NCBI RefSeq assembly: GCF_021390325.1
Contig: NZ_JAJUWU010000026.1
Coordinates: forward strand, 1-64,000
DNA: 64,000 nucleotides
Direction of reading: 5' to 3'
From: Jiella avicenniae
GTDB lineage: Bacteria; Pseudomonadota; Alphaproteobacteria; Rhizobiales; Rhizobiaceae
Every line of letters begins with the position of its first letter. Position 1 is the first letter of the stretch. Below the pieces are notes generated by a model. It was not told the DNA's origin, did no database searches, and saw nothing but the letters and a program-made list of their open reading frames with translations. Positions 25,120 to 33,277 of the stretch are shown here, one piece after another. The translations under genes were made by a program, and so were the position numbers.

Positions 25120-25824
25120 ATGACGGCGACGCCGCCGCTCTCCCGGCTGCGCTGGCCGAAGACCCACCGCATCATCCGCTCGGTCTTTCCGCCGATCGAC
25201 CTGTTCGAGGACATCGCCGATCCGGCCGACTGGGACGCCCTGGCGCGGGCGGAGGCGGCGACGAACCCGCGGCTCGCCGAGACGATCGGCCATCTCGACG
25301 CCGTGCCCCCGGCCCGGCGCGTCTCCGGGCCGGGGGCGAGCTGGGCGATGGCGCCATTCACCCATTTCTCGCCCGACCGGCCGAGCCGCTTTTCGGACGG
25401 CTCCTTCGGCGTCTATTACGCCGGCGACCGGATCGAGGTGGCGCTGTTCGAGACGATCCACCACCACCGGCGCTTCATGGCCGCGACGGCCGAGGCTCCG
25501 GGCTGGACCTCCCAGTTCCGCGAACTCGTCGGCCATCTCGACGCGGATCTGCACGATCTTCGCGGAGCCGACTGGGGTGATTGCCTCGCGCCGGACGACT
25601 ACGGACCCTCCCAGGCGCTCGCCCGGCGTTTGAGAGGGGAGGGGGCCGACGGCATCGCCTATCCGAGCGTCCGCTTTCCGGGCGGCCAGTGTCTCGCGGC
25701 CTTCTGGCCGGACGTGGTCGGCGTGCCCGTCCAGGGCCGGCACTATTCCTATCACTGGGACGGCAGCCGGGTGGATCTTCTGCGCGAGGAAGGTTCCGGC
25801 GAGACCTATGCGGTGCGCGACTAG
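25120..25824 (+). CDS. RES-domain toxin (NAD+-degrading)
   Basis: A 234-residue RES-family toxin. Members degrade NAD+ by phosphorolysis or ADP-ribosylate targets. Family landmarks include FSDGSFGVYYAGDRIEVALF (Tyr and Glu of the active site), GADGIAYPSVRFPGGQCLAA (Ser) and an N-terminal RLRWPKTHRII. The protein looks full length with no frameshift, so the pair is probably functional and may stabilise the replicon. The ATG follows a GGCGGCG sequence with only weak Shine-Dalgarno character, compatible with lower toxin than antitoxin synthesis. Confidence 0.88.
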   Translation: MTATPPLSRLRWPKTHRIIRSVFPPIDLFEDIADPADWDALARAEAATNPRLAETIGHLDAVPPARRVSGPGASWAMAPFTHFSPDRPSRFSDGSFGVYYAGDRIEVALFETIHHHRRFMAATAEAPGWTSQFRELVGHLDADLHDLRGADWGDCLAPDDYGPSQALARRLRGEGADGIAYPSVRFPGGQCLAAFWPDVVGVPVQGRHYSYHWDGSRVDLLREEGSGETYAVRD

Positions 25825-26049
25825 ACGGCCTCGCCGGCGGCCGTGGCGGGTGTTTCACGTCCCGAATCCGAGGTTGCGACCCCCGTCGGACGGGCGGGTT
25901 CGAGCACTTCAGCCGGTGCCCCTTCGTTTCGATGGAAGAGAGGCGAAGGGACATTCGTCCGTCGCTCCGCAGGTCCGGTCGCGGGCTCGCAGTGGGCGGC
26001 GATGCGAGCGGCGCTCCCGAGCGGCCTGCGGTGACGTCGCTTCGCTCGT

Positions 26050-26089
26050 TTGATCGGCATCAAAGCCGGGATCTTGCCATCGGGATAAT
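26050..26089 (+). promoter_or_regulatory. FNR/FixK box with class II promoter upstream of the HlyD operon
   Basis: TTGATCGGCATCAA (26050-26063) is a perfect TTGAT-N4-ATCAA anaerobox. A -10-like GATAAT at 26084-26089 lies 20 nt after it, which would put the box near -41.5 of a start site around 26098, the geometry of FNR-activated class II promoters. The leader to the HlyD gene would be about 200 nt. The remainder of 25825-26296 shows no gene. Confidence 0.7.
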
Positions 26090-26296
26090 TTCGGCACCGT
26101 CCGAATTGGGGATCCCGATGTGACGACGATGACGAGACCGGCCGCGCTTCAGGGCTTTGGCGAATTCCCGACGATCAAGAACGTGCGGTTCCGGTACCGG
26201 GCGAGGTCGCTGTGAAGGTGGCCGGTGGCGTCGGCTCCACCGATCCGGCGGACGGTCTCCGGTCGGATCTCGTCCGCGATCGGGAGGACGCCTGAC

Positions 26297-27367
26297 ATGC
26301 CGAAGCTGCGAAGATTGTCGCTTTTCGCCGCGCTCGCACTTCTCGGAGTGGCGGCATATTTCGGCTACCGGCACTTTCGTCCCGGCGATTTGCCGGAAGG
26401 TTTCGTCCGAAGCAATGGCCGCATCGAAGCGGTCGAGATCGACGTCGCCGCGAAGACGGCGGGGCGGATCGCCGAGATCGCCGTCGACGAAGGCGACTTC
26501 ATCGAGGCGGGCCAGAAGCTCGCGACCATGGACGTCGCGACGTTGCGGGCCCAGCTCCGCGAGGCAGAGGCCAATCTCGAACAGGCGAAGATCGGCGTCG
26601 ACACGGCCGAGGCCGAGGTGCGCCAGCAGGAGGCGCAGCGTGACGCGGCGAACGCCCTCGTCGCACAGCGACAGGCCGAGCTCGGCGCGCTCGACAAGGA
26701 CCTCGACCGCACCCGGCAACTGCTCCAGCGCGGCACCACCTCGCAGCAACAGCTCGATCAGGGCACGGCGGCGGTCGAAAGCGGCAAGGCCGCTCTCGGG
26801 GCCGCTCGAGCCCAGGTGGCGGCGGCGGACGCCGCGATCAGCCATGCCCGGTCGAGCGTCGTCGCCGTGCGTGCCCAGATCGCCGCGGCGGAGGCGACGA
26901 AGGAGCGGATCGAGGCCGACATCGCCGATTCCACCTTGCGCTCGCCGCGGTCCGGGCGCATTCAATATCGCGTCGCCCAGCCGGGCGAGGTCGTCGGCGC
27001 AGGGGGCGCGGTCCTCAATCTGGTCGATCTGACCGACGTCTTCATGACCTTCTTCCTGCCGACCGAGGCGGCGGGGCGGGTGGCCGTGGGCAGCGAAGTG
27101 CGGATCGTCCTCGATGCCGCGCCCGAATACGTCGTCCCGGCACGCGTCACCTACGTCGCCGACGTCGCCCAGTTCACGCCGAAGACCGTCGAGACCGAGG
27201 AGGAGCGCCAGAAGCTCAGTTTCCGCGTGAAGGCGGGGGTCGATCGGGACGTTCTGGAACGCTACGTCCAATATGTGAAGACCGGCCTGCCGGGCGTTGC
27301 CCATGTCCGGCTCGACCAGACCCGCGACTGGCCGGAAAACCTCGCCGTCAGGCTGCCCGATGAGTGA
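26297..27367 (+). CDS. HlyD/YhiI-type membrane fusion protein
   Basis: A 356-residue periplasmic adaptor anchored by one N-terminal helix ([20 protein letters not shown]). After the anchor come half of the lipoyl domain ([20 protein letters not shown]), a long coiled coil rich in Ala/Glu/Gln (about residues 80-195), then the second lipoyl half and beta-barrel ([20 protein letters not shown]). It resembles YhiI/YbhG, which pair with ABC-2 exporters. The ATG has GGGAGG upstream. Its stop overlaps the next ATG by 8 nt (ATGAGTGA), so adaptor and ATPase are co-translated. Substrate is unknown; drugs, peptides or envelope components are the usual options. Confidence 0.87.
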   Translation: MPKLRRLSLFAALALLGVAAYFGYRHFRPGDLPEGFVRSNGRIEAVEIDVAAKTAGRIAEIAVDEGDFIEAGQKLATMDVATLRAQLREAEANLEQAKIGVDTAEAEVRQQEAQRDAANALVAQRQAELGALDKDLDRTRQLLQRGTTSQQQLDQGTAAVESGKAALGAARAQVAAADAAISHARSSVVAVRAQIAAAEATKERIEADIADSTLRSPRSGRIQYRVAQPGEVVGAGGAVLNLVDLTDVFMTFFLPTEAAGRVAVGSEVRIVLDAAPEYVVPARVTYVADVAQFTPKTVETEEERQKLSFRVKAGVDRDVLERYVQYVKTGLPGVAHVRLDQTRDWPENLAVRLPDE

Positions 27368-30341
27368 TGGCGCGGCAGCGCCCGCCCCGGTCGCGCGGCT
27401 CTCGGGCGTCTCGCTCGCATACGGCGGGACGGTCGCCCTCAACGACGTGTCGCTGGCGTTTCCGGCCGGGCGGCTGATCGGTCTCGTCGGGCCGGACGGC
27501 GTCGGCAAGTCGAGCCTTCTGGCGCTGACGGCCGGTGCGCGCGCGGTGCAGAAGGGGACGGTCACGGTGCTCGGCGGCGACATCGCCACGGCCCGCCATC
27601 GCCGCGCGGTCTGCCCGCGCATCGCCTACATGCCCCAGGGGCTCGGCAAGAACCTCTATCCCTCGCTGTCGGTGGAAGAGAACATCGCCTTCTTCAGCCG
27701 CCTCTTCGGCCAGGGGCCCGAGGAACGGCGGCGGCGGACCGACCATCTGACGAAGAGCACGGGCCTTTTCCCGTTTGCGGACCGTCCCGCAGGCAAGCTC
27801 TCGGGTGGCATGAAGCAGAAGCTCGGCCTTTGCTGCGCGCTGATTCACGATCCGGACCTTCTGATCCTCGACGAGCCGACCACCGGCGTCGATCCCCTGT
27901 CGCGCCGCCAGTTCTGGGCCCTGATCGATACGATCCGCCGCGAGCGGCCGGGGATGAGCGTCCTCGTGGCGACGGCCTACATGGAGGAGGCGGCGCGTTT
28001 CGACTGGCTGGTCGCGATGGACGCGGGAAAGGTGCTCGCCACCGGCACCGCGGCCGAACTTCAGGCGGAGACCGGAACCGGATCGCTCGAAGCCGCCTTC
28101 GTCGCCTTCCTGCCGGAGGCAAAACGCCGGGGCTACAGCCCGGTCGCCGCGACGCCGTTCGAGCCGCGTGACGCCGGCCCCCCGGCGATCGAGGCCGACG
28201 GGCTCACCATGCGTTTCGGCGATTTTGCCGCCGTCGACCATGTCAGCCTGAAGATCGAGCGCGGCGAGATCTTCGGCTTTCTGGGGTCGAATGGCTGCGG
28301 CAAGACCACGACCATGAAGATGCTGACCGGCCTCCTGCCGGCGAGCGAGGGGGAGGCCCGGCTGTTCGGCCGCCGCGTCGACCCGAAGGATCTGACCATC
28401 CGCCGCCGCGTCGGCTACATGTCGCAGGGCTTCTCGCTCTATGGCGAACTGACGGTGCGCCAGAACCTGTCGCTCCACGCCAATCTCTTCCACATCCCGG
28501 AAGCCGAGATCGGCCCCCGGGTTTCGGACATGATCGCGCGCTTCGACCTTTCCGACGCCGCCGACGCCTATCCCGACGCGCTGCCGCTCGGCCGCCGGCA
28601 GCGCCTGTCGCTCGCCGTCGCTTTGATCCATCGTCCGGACATGCTGATCCTCGACGAACCGACGTCGGGCGTCGATCCGGTCGCCCGCGACGGCTTCTGG
28701 CGCGTCCTGATCGATCTCGCACGCAAGGACGGGGTGACGATCTTCATCTCCACCCATTTCATGAACGAGGCCGAACGCTGCGACCGCGTCGCCCTGATGC
28801 ATGCGGGCCGCGTCCTGGTGACGGCCGATCCGCGCACCCTGCCGGCGGCCCGCGGCGTCGCGACGCTGGAGGAGGCCTTCATCGGCTATCTCGAGGCGGC
28901 GTCGGAGGAAGCACAGGGAGCGTCCGGGGCAACGGCGGATGAGCATGACAAGCGTGTCCGAGTAGCCGCCAACGAAGACGCTCCGATCTCCCCCCTTGCG
29001 GGGGAGATGCCGGCAGGCAGAGGGGGGTACGCCCGTGCAGAATCTCTTGACGTCGGCGCTGCACCCCCCTCTGGGTTGCCACCCATCTCCCCCGCAAGGG
29101 GGGAGATCGCAGCTTCTCCGCCCGTGCATCGTCTCGGGCGATTGCTGCGTTCGAACGATGACGAGCCGCTGATCGCGGCAGACACCGCCCCTGAAAACCG
29201 CCCCAAGCCCCGCGCCTTCGACTTCCGCCGCATGGGCAGCTACGCCCGGCGGGAGACGCTGGAGTTGCGGCGCGATCCGGTGCGGTTGACGATGGCGCTC
29301 GTCGGCTGCGCGATCCTGATGTTCGTGATGGGCTACGGCATCAACCTCGACGTGCAGAACCTGACCTTCGCCGTGCTCGATCGCGACCAGACGACGGCGA
29401 GCCGCGACTATGCCCTGAACATCTCGGGCTCGGACTATTTCGACGAAAAGCCGGCGCTCGCGAGTTACGACGAGATGGACCGCCGCATGCGCTCCGGCGA
29501 GATCGGGATGGCGCTGGAGATCCCGCCGGGCTTTGCCCGCGACATGGCGCGCGGCAAGGAGGTCGCCGTCGCCGCCTGGATCGACGGCGCGATGCCGAGC
29601 CGGGCGGAGACGATCAGCGGCTACGTCCAGGGCATGCATGCGAACTGGCTCGTCCGCAAGGCCCGGGAAGCGGGCCGGGCGGATGCGCTGTCCGGCCCGG
29701 CCGAGATCGAGATCCGCTATCGCTACAATCCGGACGTGAAGAGCCTCGTCGCGATGGTGCCGGCGATCGTTCCCATGCTTCTCATGATGATCCCCTCCAT
29801 GCTCGCGGCGCTGAGCGTCGTGCGCGAGAAGGAACTCGGCTCGATCGTCAATTTCTACGTCACGCCGACGACGCGGCTCGAATTCCTGATCGGCAAGCAA
29901 TTGCCCTACATCGCGATCTCGACCTTCAGCTTCCTGCTGCTCACGGCCCTTGCGGTCTTTTTCTTCGCGGTGCCGCTCAAAGGCTCTTTCACGCTCCTGC
30001 TTCTCGCCGCCGTCGTCTATGTTTCGGCGGCGACCGCCATGGGGCTTTTGATCTCGAGCTTCATGAAGAGCCAGATCGCGGCGATTTTCGGCACCGCGAT
30101 CCTGACCATCCTGCCGGCGCGCAGCTTTTCGGGCGTGATCGACCCGGTCTCCTCGCTCGAAGGCTTCGGCCGCGTGGTCGGCGAGGTTTATCCGACGACG
30201 TATTTTCTCACCATGGCGCGCGGCGTGTTCTCGAAGGCGCTCGGTTTCGGCGATCTCGCCGGGCAGTTCCTGCCGCTCACCCTCTCGGTCCCGGTGCTCC
30301 TCGCCCTGTCGGCGGCGTTCCTGAAGAAGCAGGAGCGCTGA
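27360..30341 (+). CDS. RbbA-like fused ABC transporter: two ATPase domains plus permease
   Basis: A 993-residue fusion with the architecture of E. coli RbbA (YhiH). ABC domain 1: Walker [10 protein letters not shown] (about 44-52), signature LSGGMKQK (about 147), Walker [16 protein letters not shown] domain 2: [10 protein letters not shown] (about 307), degenerate signature [23 protein letters not shown]. Residues about 625-993 are an ABC-2 permease with the periplasmic loop between helices 1 and 2 and five more helices. Between ATPase 2 and the permease, residues about 542-583 are encoded by an interspersed palindromic repeat (28984-29109) that stays in frame. The downstream YhhJ-like permease completes the complex. 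RbbA is also reported as a ribosome-associated ATPase; export is the safer call here. Confidence 0.88.
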   Translation: MSDGAAAPAPVARLSGVSLAYGGTVALNDVSLAFPAGRLIGLVGPDGVGKSSLLALTAGARAVQKGTVTVLGGDIATARHRRAVCPRIAYMPQGLGKNLYPSLSVEENIAFFSRLFGQGPEERRRRTDHLTKSTGLFPFADRPAGKLSGGMKQKLGLCCALIHDPDLLILDEPTTGVDPLSRRQFWALIDTIRRERPGMSVLVATAYMEEAARFDWLVAMDAGKVLATGTAAELQAETGTGSLEAAFVAFLPEAKRRGYSPVAATPFEPRDAGPPAIEADGLTMRFGDFAAVDHVSLKIERGEIFGFLGSNGCGKTTTMKMLTGLLPASEGEARLFGRRVDPKDLTIRRRVGYMSQGFSLYGELTVRQNLSLHANLFHIPEAEIGPRVSDMIARFDLSDAADAYPDALPLGRRQRLSLAVALIHRPDMLILDEPTSGVDPVARDGFWRVLIDLARKDGVTIFISTHFMNEAERCDRVALMHAGRVLVTADPRTLPAARGVATLEEAFIGYLEAASEEAQGASGATADEHDKRVRVAANEDAPISPLAGEMPAGRGGYARAESLDVGAAPPSGLPPISPARGEIAASPPVHRLGRLLRSNDDEPLIAADTAPENRPKPRAFDFRRMGSYARRETLELRRDPVRLTMALVGCAILMFVMGYGINLDVQNLTFAVLDRDQTTASRDYALNISGSDYFDEKPALASYDEMDRRMRSGEIGMALEIPPGFARDMARGKEVAVAAWIDGAMPSRAETISGYVQGMHANWLVRKAREAGRADALSGPAEIEIRYRYNPDVKSLVAMVPAIVPMLLMMIPSMLAALSVVREKELGSIVNFYVTPTTRLEFLIGKQLPYIAISTFSFLLLTALAVFFFAVPLKGSFTLLLLAAVVYVSAATAMGLLISSFMKSQIAAIFGTAILTILPARSFSGVIDPVSSLEGFGRVVGEVYPTTYFLTMARGVFSKALGFGDLAGQFLPLTLSVPVLLALSAAFLKKQER
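28984..29109. repeat. Palindromic element copy B, inserted in frame within the RbbA-like gene
   Basis: Arms 28984-29030 (CGATCTCCCCCCTTGCGGGG and on) and 29061-29109 (ending AAGGGGGGAGATCG) are inverted relatives of the element at 13038-13216, in the opposite arm order. The 126 bp are exactly 42 codons with no stop in the gene's frame. They encode the [13 protein letters not shown]-type peptide that I associate with such repeats inside rhizobial genes. Confidence 0.85.
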
Positions 30342-30344
30342 GCC

Positions 30345-31472
30345 ATGGGGGCGAGCCTCGCCAACGTCTTCCATCTCGGCACCAAGGAGCTCAACAGCCT
30401 GTGGCGCGACAAGGTGCTTCTGATCTTCGTCGTCTACGCCTTCAGCCTGGCGATCTACGCCGCCGCGACGGCCGTGTCCGGCACGCTCAACCGGGCGCCG
30501 ATCGCCATCGTCGATCACGACCGCTCGCAGCTTTCCGCGCGGATCGAGAACGCGTTCTACCCGCCCTTCTTCACGCGGCCGATCCTGATCGACGAGAGCG
30601 AGATGGACCGGCGGCTCGACGAGGGCCGGGACACGTTCGCCCTCGTCGTTCCGCCGGATTTCCAGAAGGACGTCTTGGCCGGGCGCCGCCCGAGCGTGCA
30701 GCTCAACGTCGACGCGACGCGCGTCTCCCAGGCCTTCGTCGGTTCGGGTTACGTCCAGTCGATCGTCTCCGGGGAGGTTTCCGCCTTCGCCCGCCATTAC
30801 CGGGCGGCCGAGCAGCTTCCGGTCGATCTCGTGCTCCGGGCGCGGTTCAACCCGTCGCTCGACCAGTCCTGGTTCGGCGCCGTGGTGGAGATCATCAACA
30901 ACGTCACCATGCTGTCGATCATCCTCACCGGTGCCGCGCTGATCCGCGAGCGAGAGCACGGCACGATCGAGCATCTCCTGGTCATGCCGCTGACGCCCTT
31001 CGAGATCATGGCGAGCAAGATCTGGTCGATGGGCCTCGTCGTTCTCCTCGCCTGCGGGTTTTCGGTGGTGGTCGTGGTCCAGCAGCTTCTTTCGGTCTCG
31101 ATCCAAGGCTCGGTCGCGCTGTTTCTCCTCGGCGCTGCGCTCAATCTCTTCGCCACGACCTCGATGGGCATCTTCCTCGCCACGCTCGCCCGCACCATGC
31201 CGCAATTCGGCCTGCTCATCATTCTCGTTCTCCTGCCCCTGCAGATGCTGTCGGGTGGCCTGACGCCCATGGAGAGCATGCCGCTGGCGGTGCAGATCCT
31301 GATGTTCGCGGCCCCGACGAGCCATTTCGTAACGCTCGGCCAGGCGATCCTGTTTCGGGGGGCGGGGCTCGCCGAGGTCTGGCCCCAATTCGTCGCAATC
31401 GCCGTCATCGGTGCCGTCTTGTTCGGCGCGGCGCTCATGCGCTTTCGTGCCTCGGTCGGTGCGATGGCCTGA
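30345..31472 (+). CDS. YhhJ-like ABC-2 transporter permease
   Basis: A 375-residue permease. It has helix 1 near residues 24-44, a large periplasmic domain (NRAPIAIVDHDRSQLSARI... to SLDQSWFGAVVEIINNVTML), then five closely spaced helices containing TGAALIREREHGTIEHLLVM and LPLQMLSGGLTPMESMP, the typical ABC-2 signature. It starts 3 nt after the fused ATPase gene. HlyD, RbbA-like and YhhJ-like genes together form the same three-gene unit as E. coli yhiI-rbbA-yhhJ. Confidence 0.88.
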   Translation: MGASLANVFHLGTKELNSLWRDKVLLIFVVYAFSLAIYAAATAVSGTLNRAPIAIVDHDRSQLSARIENAFYPPFFTRPILIDESEMDRRLDEGRDTFALVVPPDFQKDVLAGRRPSVQLNVDATRVSQAFVGSGYVQSIVSGEVSAFARHYRAAEQLPVDLVLRARFNPSLDQSWFGAVVEIINNVTMLSIILTGAALIREREHGTIEHLLVMPLTPFEIMASKIWSMGLVVLLACGFSVVVVVQQLLSVSIQGSVALFLLGAALNLFATTSMGIFLATLARTMPQFGLLIILVLLPLQMLSGGLTPMESMPLAVQILMFAAPTSHFVTLGQAILFRGAGLAEVWPQFVAIAVIGAVLFGAALMRFRASVGAMA

Positions 31473-31495
31473 GAATTGGCCGTCGTGGTTCGCCT

Positions 31496-31509
31496 TTGCG
31501 ATGGATCAA
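31496..31509 (+). promoter_or_regulatory. FNR/FixK-type box upstream of the HAD-ATPase/P-type ATPase genes
   Basis: TTGCGATGGATCAA fits TTG(A/C)-N6-(T/G)CAA. It lies 59 nt before the GTG start at 31568, in the only gap between the exporter operon and the following pair of genes. The -10 expected about 22 nt downstream is weak (CAGACT). Confidence 0.5.
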
Positions 31510-31567
31510 GGCGAGCGACCGCAGATGACGCAGACTGGCGGCAACTCGTATTGCCGCGGGGTGCATC

Positions 31568-33277
31568 GTGTATTTTCTGGCTCTCGCGACCGATTTCGAC
31601 GGGACGTTGGCACATGACGGTCTCGTCGCCGCCGAGGCGCTCGACGCGCTGGAGCGGCTGAAGGCGAGCGGGCGCCGGCTGATCCTCGTGACCGGAAGAG
31701 AGCTCCCCGAGCTGCGGGGCATCTTTCCCCAGATGAGCATGTTCGATCGCGTCGTCGCCGAAAACGGCGCGCTGCTGTTCGACCCCGAGGACGGCGTCGA
31801 ACGACTCCTCGCGGCGCCGCCGTCGGCACGGTTCGTCGAATTGCTGCGCGCCAAAGGCGTCGGGCCGATCTCGGTCGGACGGGGCATCGTCGCGACCTGG
31901 GAGCCGCATCAGGCCGTCGTCCTCGAGGCGATCCGCGAAAGCGGGCTGGAACTGCAGATCGTCTTCAACAAGGGCGCGATCATGATCCTGCCGTCCGGCG
32001 TGAACAAGGCGTCGGGGCTCGAAGCCGCGCTCCGCGATCTCGATCTCTCGGCTCACAATGCGGTCGCCGTCGGCGACGCGGAGAACGATCACGCCCTTCT
32101 CTCGGCGACCGGCTGCGGCGCAGCCGTCGCCAATGCGGTGAAGTCGATCAGGGCGGCAGCCGATCTCGTCCTCGTCGGCGACCATGGCGCCGGCGTCGCC
32201 GAACTGGCCGACCGCATGATCGAGGAAGACGCGGCGCTCGCCCCGCTCTCGCGTCACGGCCTGTCCCTCGGCATCGACAGGAACGGCCGGGAGGTCCGCC
32301 TGACGCCGTTCGGCGGCAACGTCTTGATCGTCGGTGGTTCGGGGTGCGGCAAGTCGGCGCTTGCCACCGCCTTGACCGAGCGCATGGCCGAGATGCGGTT
32401 CGAGTTCTGCGTGATCGATCCCGAGGGGGATTACATCGACCTCGAACGGGCCGTTTTCATCGGCACTTTGCACGCTCCTCCCCCGGCGGCCGAAGCGTTG
32501 AAGCTGCTGCGCGACGACGCGGTCAATCTCGTCGTCAACACGCAGGCATTGCCGCTCTGCGAACGACGGGCGCTGGTCGCCATGATGCTCCAGCAGATCG
32601 CTCGGCTGAGGGCCCGCACCGGCCGCCCGCACTGGCTGTTGATCGACGAGGCGCACGAGGTCCTGCCGGCCTCGCGGACCACGCCGGTCTCTCCGGTTCT
32701 GCAACACGACTCGGGCACGATTCTCGTCACCGCCTATCCGCATACCCTGTCGAGCGAAACTCTGAGCCGGATCGGAACCATCATCGTCGCGGGTGACGTC
32801 GACGACGAGACGATTTCGTTTCTCGCGGCAGCCACCGCTTCGGAGCGCCCCCGCGAGGTTCCTGCGGCTCGCAAGGGAGAGGTCGCCGTCTGGCGGACCG
32901 GCTCGCACGAGCCGCCGATCGCGGTCAAGGTTCCCGCCCCGCTGCAGGTCCATTGCCGACATCGGGGCAAATACGCCGTGGGCGACGTCGGCTCGGTCCG
33001 CAGCTTCTACTTCCGCGGACCGCGAAAGACGATGAATCTGCCGGCGCACAACCTTTACCGTTTTCTCGACATGGCCGGGGAGATCGACGATGCGACCTGG
33101 GAGCATCACCTGCGCGCCGGCGACTATTCCTCCTGGTTCCGCCACGTGATCAAGGACGAGGACCTCGCCCACGAGGCGGCTCGGATCGAAAGGGACGAGA
33201 CCCTTCCGCCACAGGAGAGCCGCCGCAGGATCCGCAAGGCGGTGTGGCGGCGTTACGCCGCCCCCGGGGGAGGATGA
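31568..33277 (+). CDS. HAD-IIB phosphatase fused to a HerA/DUF87-type ATPase
   Basis: A 569-residue fusion. Residues 1-225 are a Cof-type HAD phosphatase: motif I DFDGTLA (9-15), motif II VTGR (41-44) and the acidic GDAENDHALL (169-178). Residues 240-480 are a HerA/VirB4-like P-loop ATPase with Walker A GGSGCGKS (256-263) and Walker B LLIDEAHE (357-364). Residues about 495-569 hold a conserved-looking helical tail (NLYRFLDMAGEIDDATWEHH). GTG start; the ribosome-binding site is weak. The stop overlaps the P-type ATPase start by ATGA, so both are made together. Substrate and role are unknown. A phosphometabolite sensor or a carbohydrate phosphatase regulated by ATP are possibilities only. Confidence 0.75.
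   Translation: MYFLALATDFDGTLAHDGLVAAEALDALERLKASGRRLILVTGRELPELRGIFPQMSMFDRVVAENGALLFDPEDGVERLLAAPPSARFVELLRAKGVGPISVGRGIVATWEPHQAVVLEAIRESGLELQIVFNKGAIMILPSGVNKASGLEAALRDLDLSAHNAVAVGDAENDHALLSATGCGAAVANAVKSIRAAADLVLVGDHGAGVAELADRMIEEDAALAPLSRHGLSLGIDRNGREVRLTPFGGNVLIVGGSGCGKSALATALTERMAEMRFEFCVIDPEGDYIDLERAVFIGTLHAPPPAAEALKLLRDDAVNLVVNTQALPLCERRALVAMMLQQIARLRARTGRPHWLLIDEAHEVLPASRTTPVSPVLQHDSGTILVTAYPHTLSSETLSRIGTIIVAGDVDDETISFLAAATASERPREVPAARKGEVAVWRTGSHEPPIAVKVPAPLQVHCRHRGKYAVGDVGSVRSFYFRGPRKTMNLPAHNLYRFLDMAGEIDDATWEHHLRAGDYSSWFRHVIKDEDLAHEAARIERDETLPPQESRRRIRKAVWRRYAAPGGG

Noticed and set aside
13038-29109. Repeats considered as insertion-sequence ends or MITEs of a transposon
   Set aside because: No transposase gene and no clear target-site duplication; they look like extragenic palindromic repeats.
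27348-31388. A 1346-codon open frame on the reverse strand
   Set aside because: It runs antisense to the HlyD/RbbA/YhhJ-type genes, which have full family motifs. High third-position GC leaves long stop-free shadow frames, and its product is low-complexity and charged with no family motifs.
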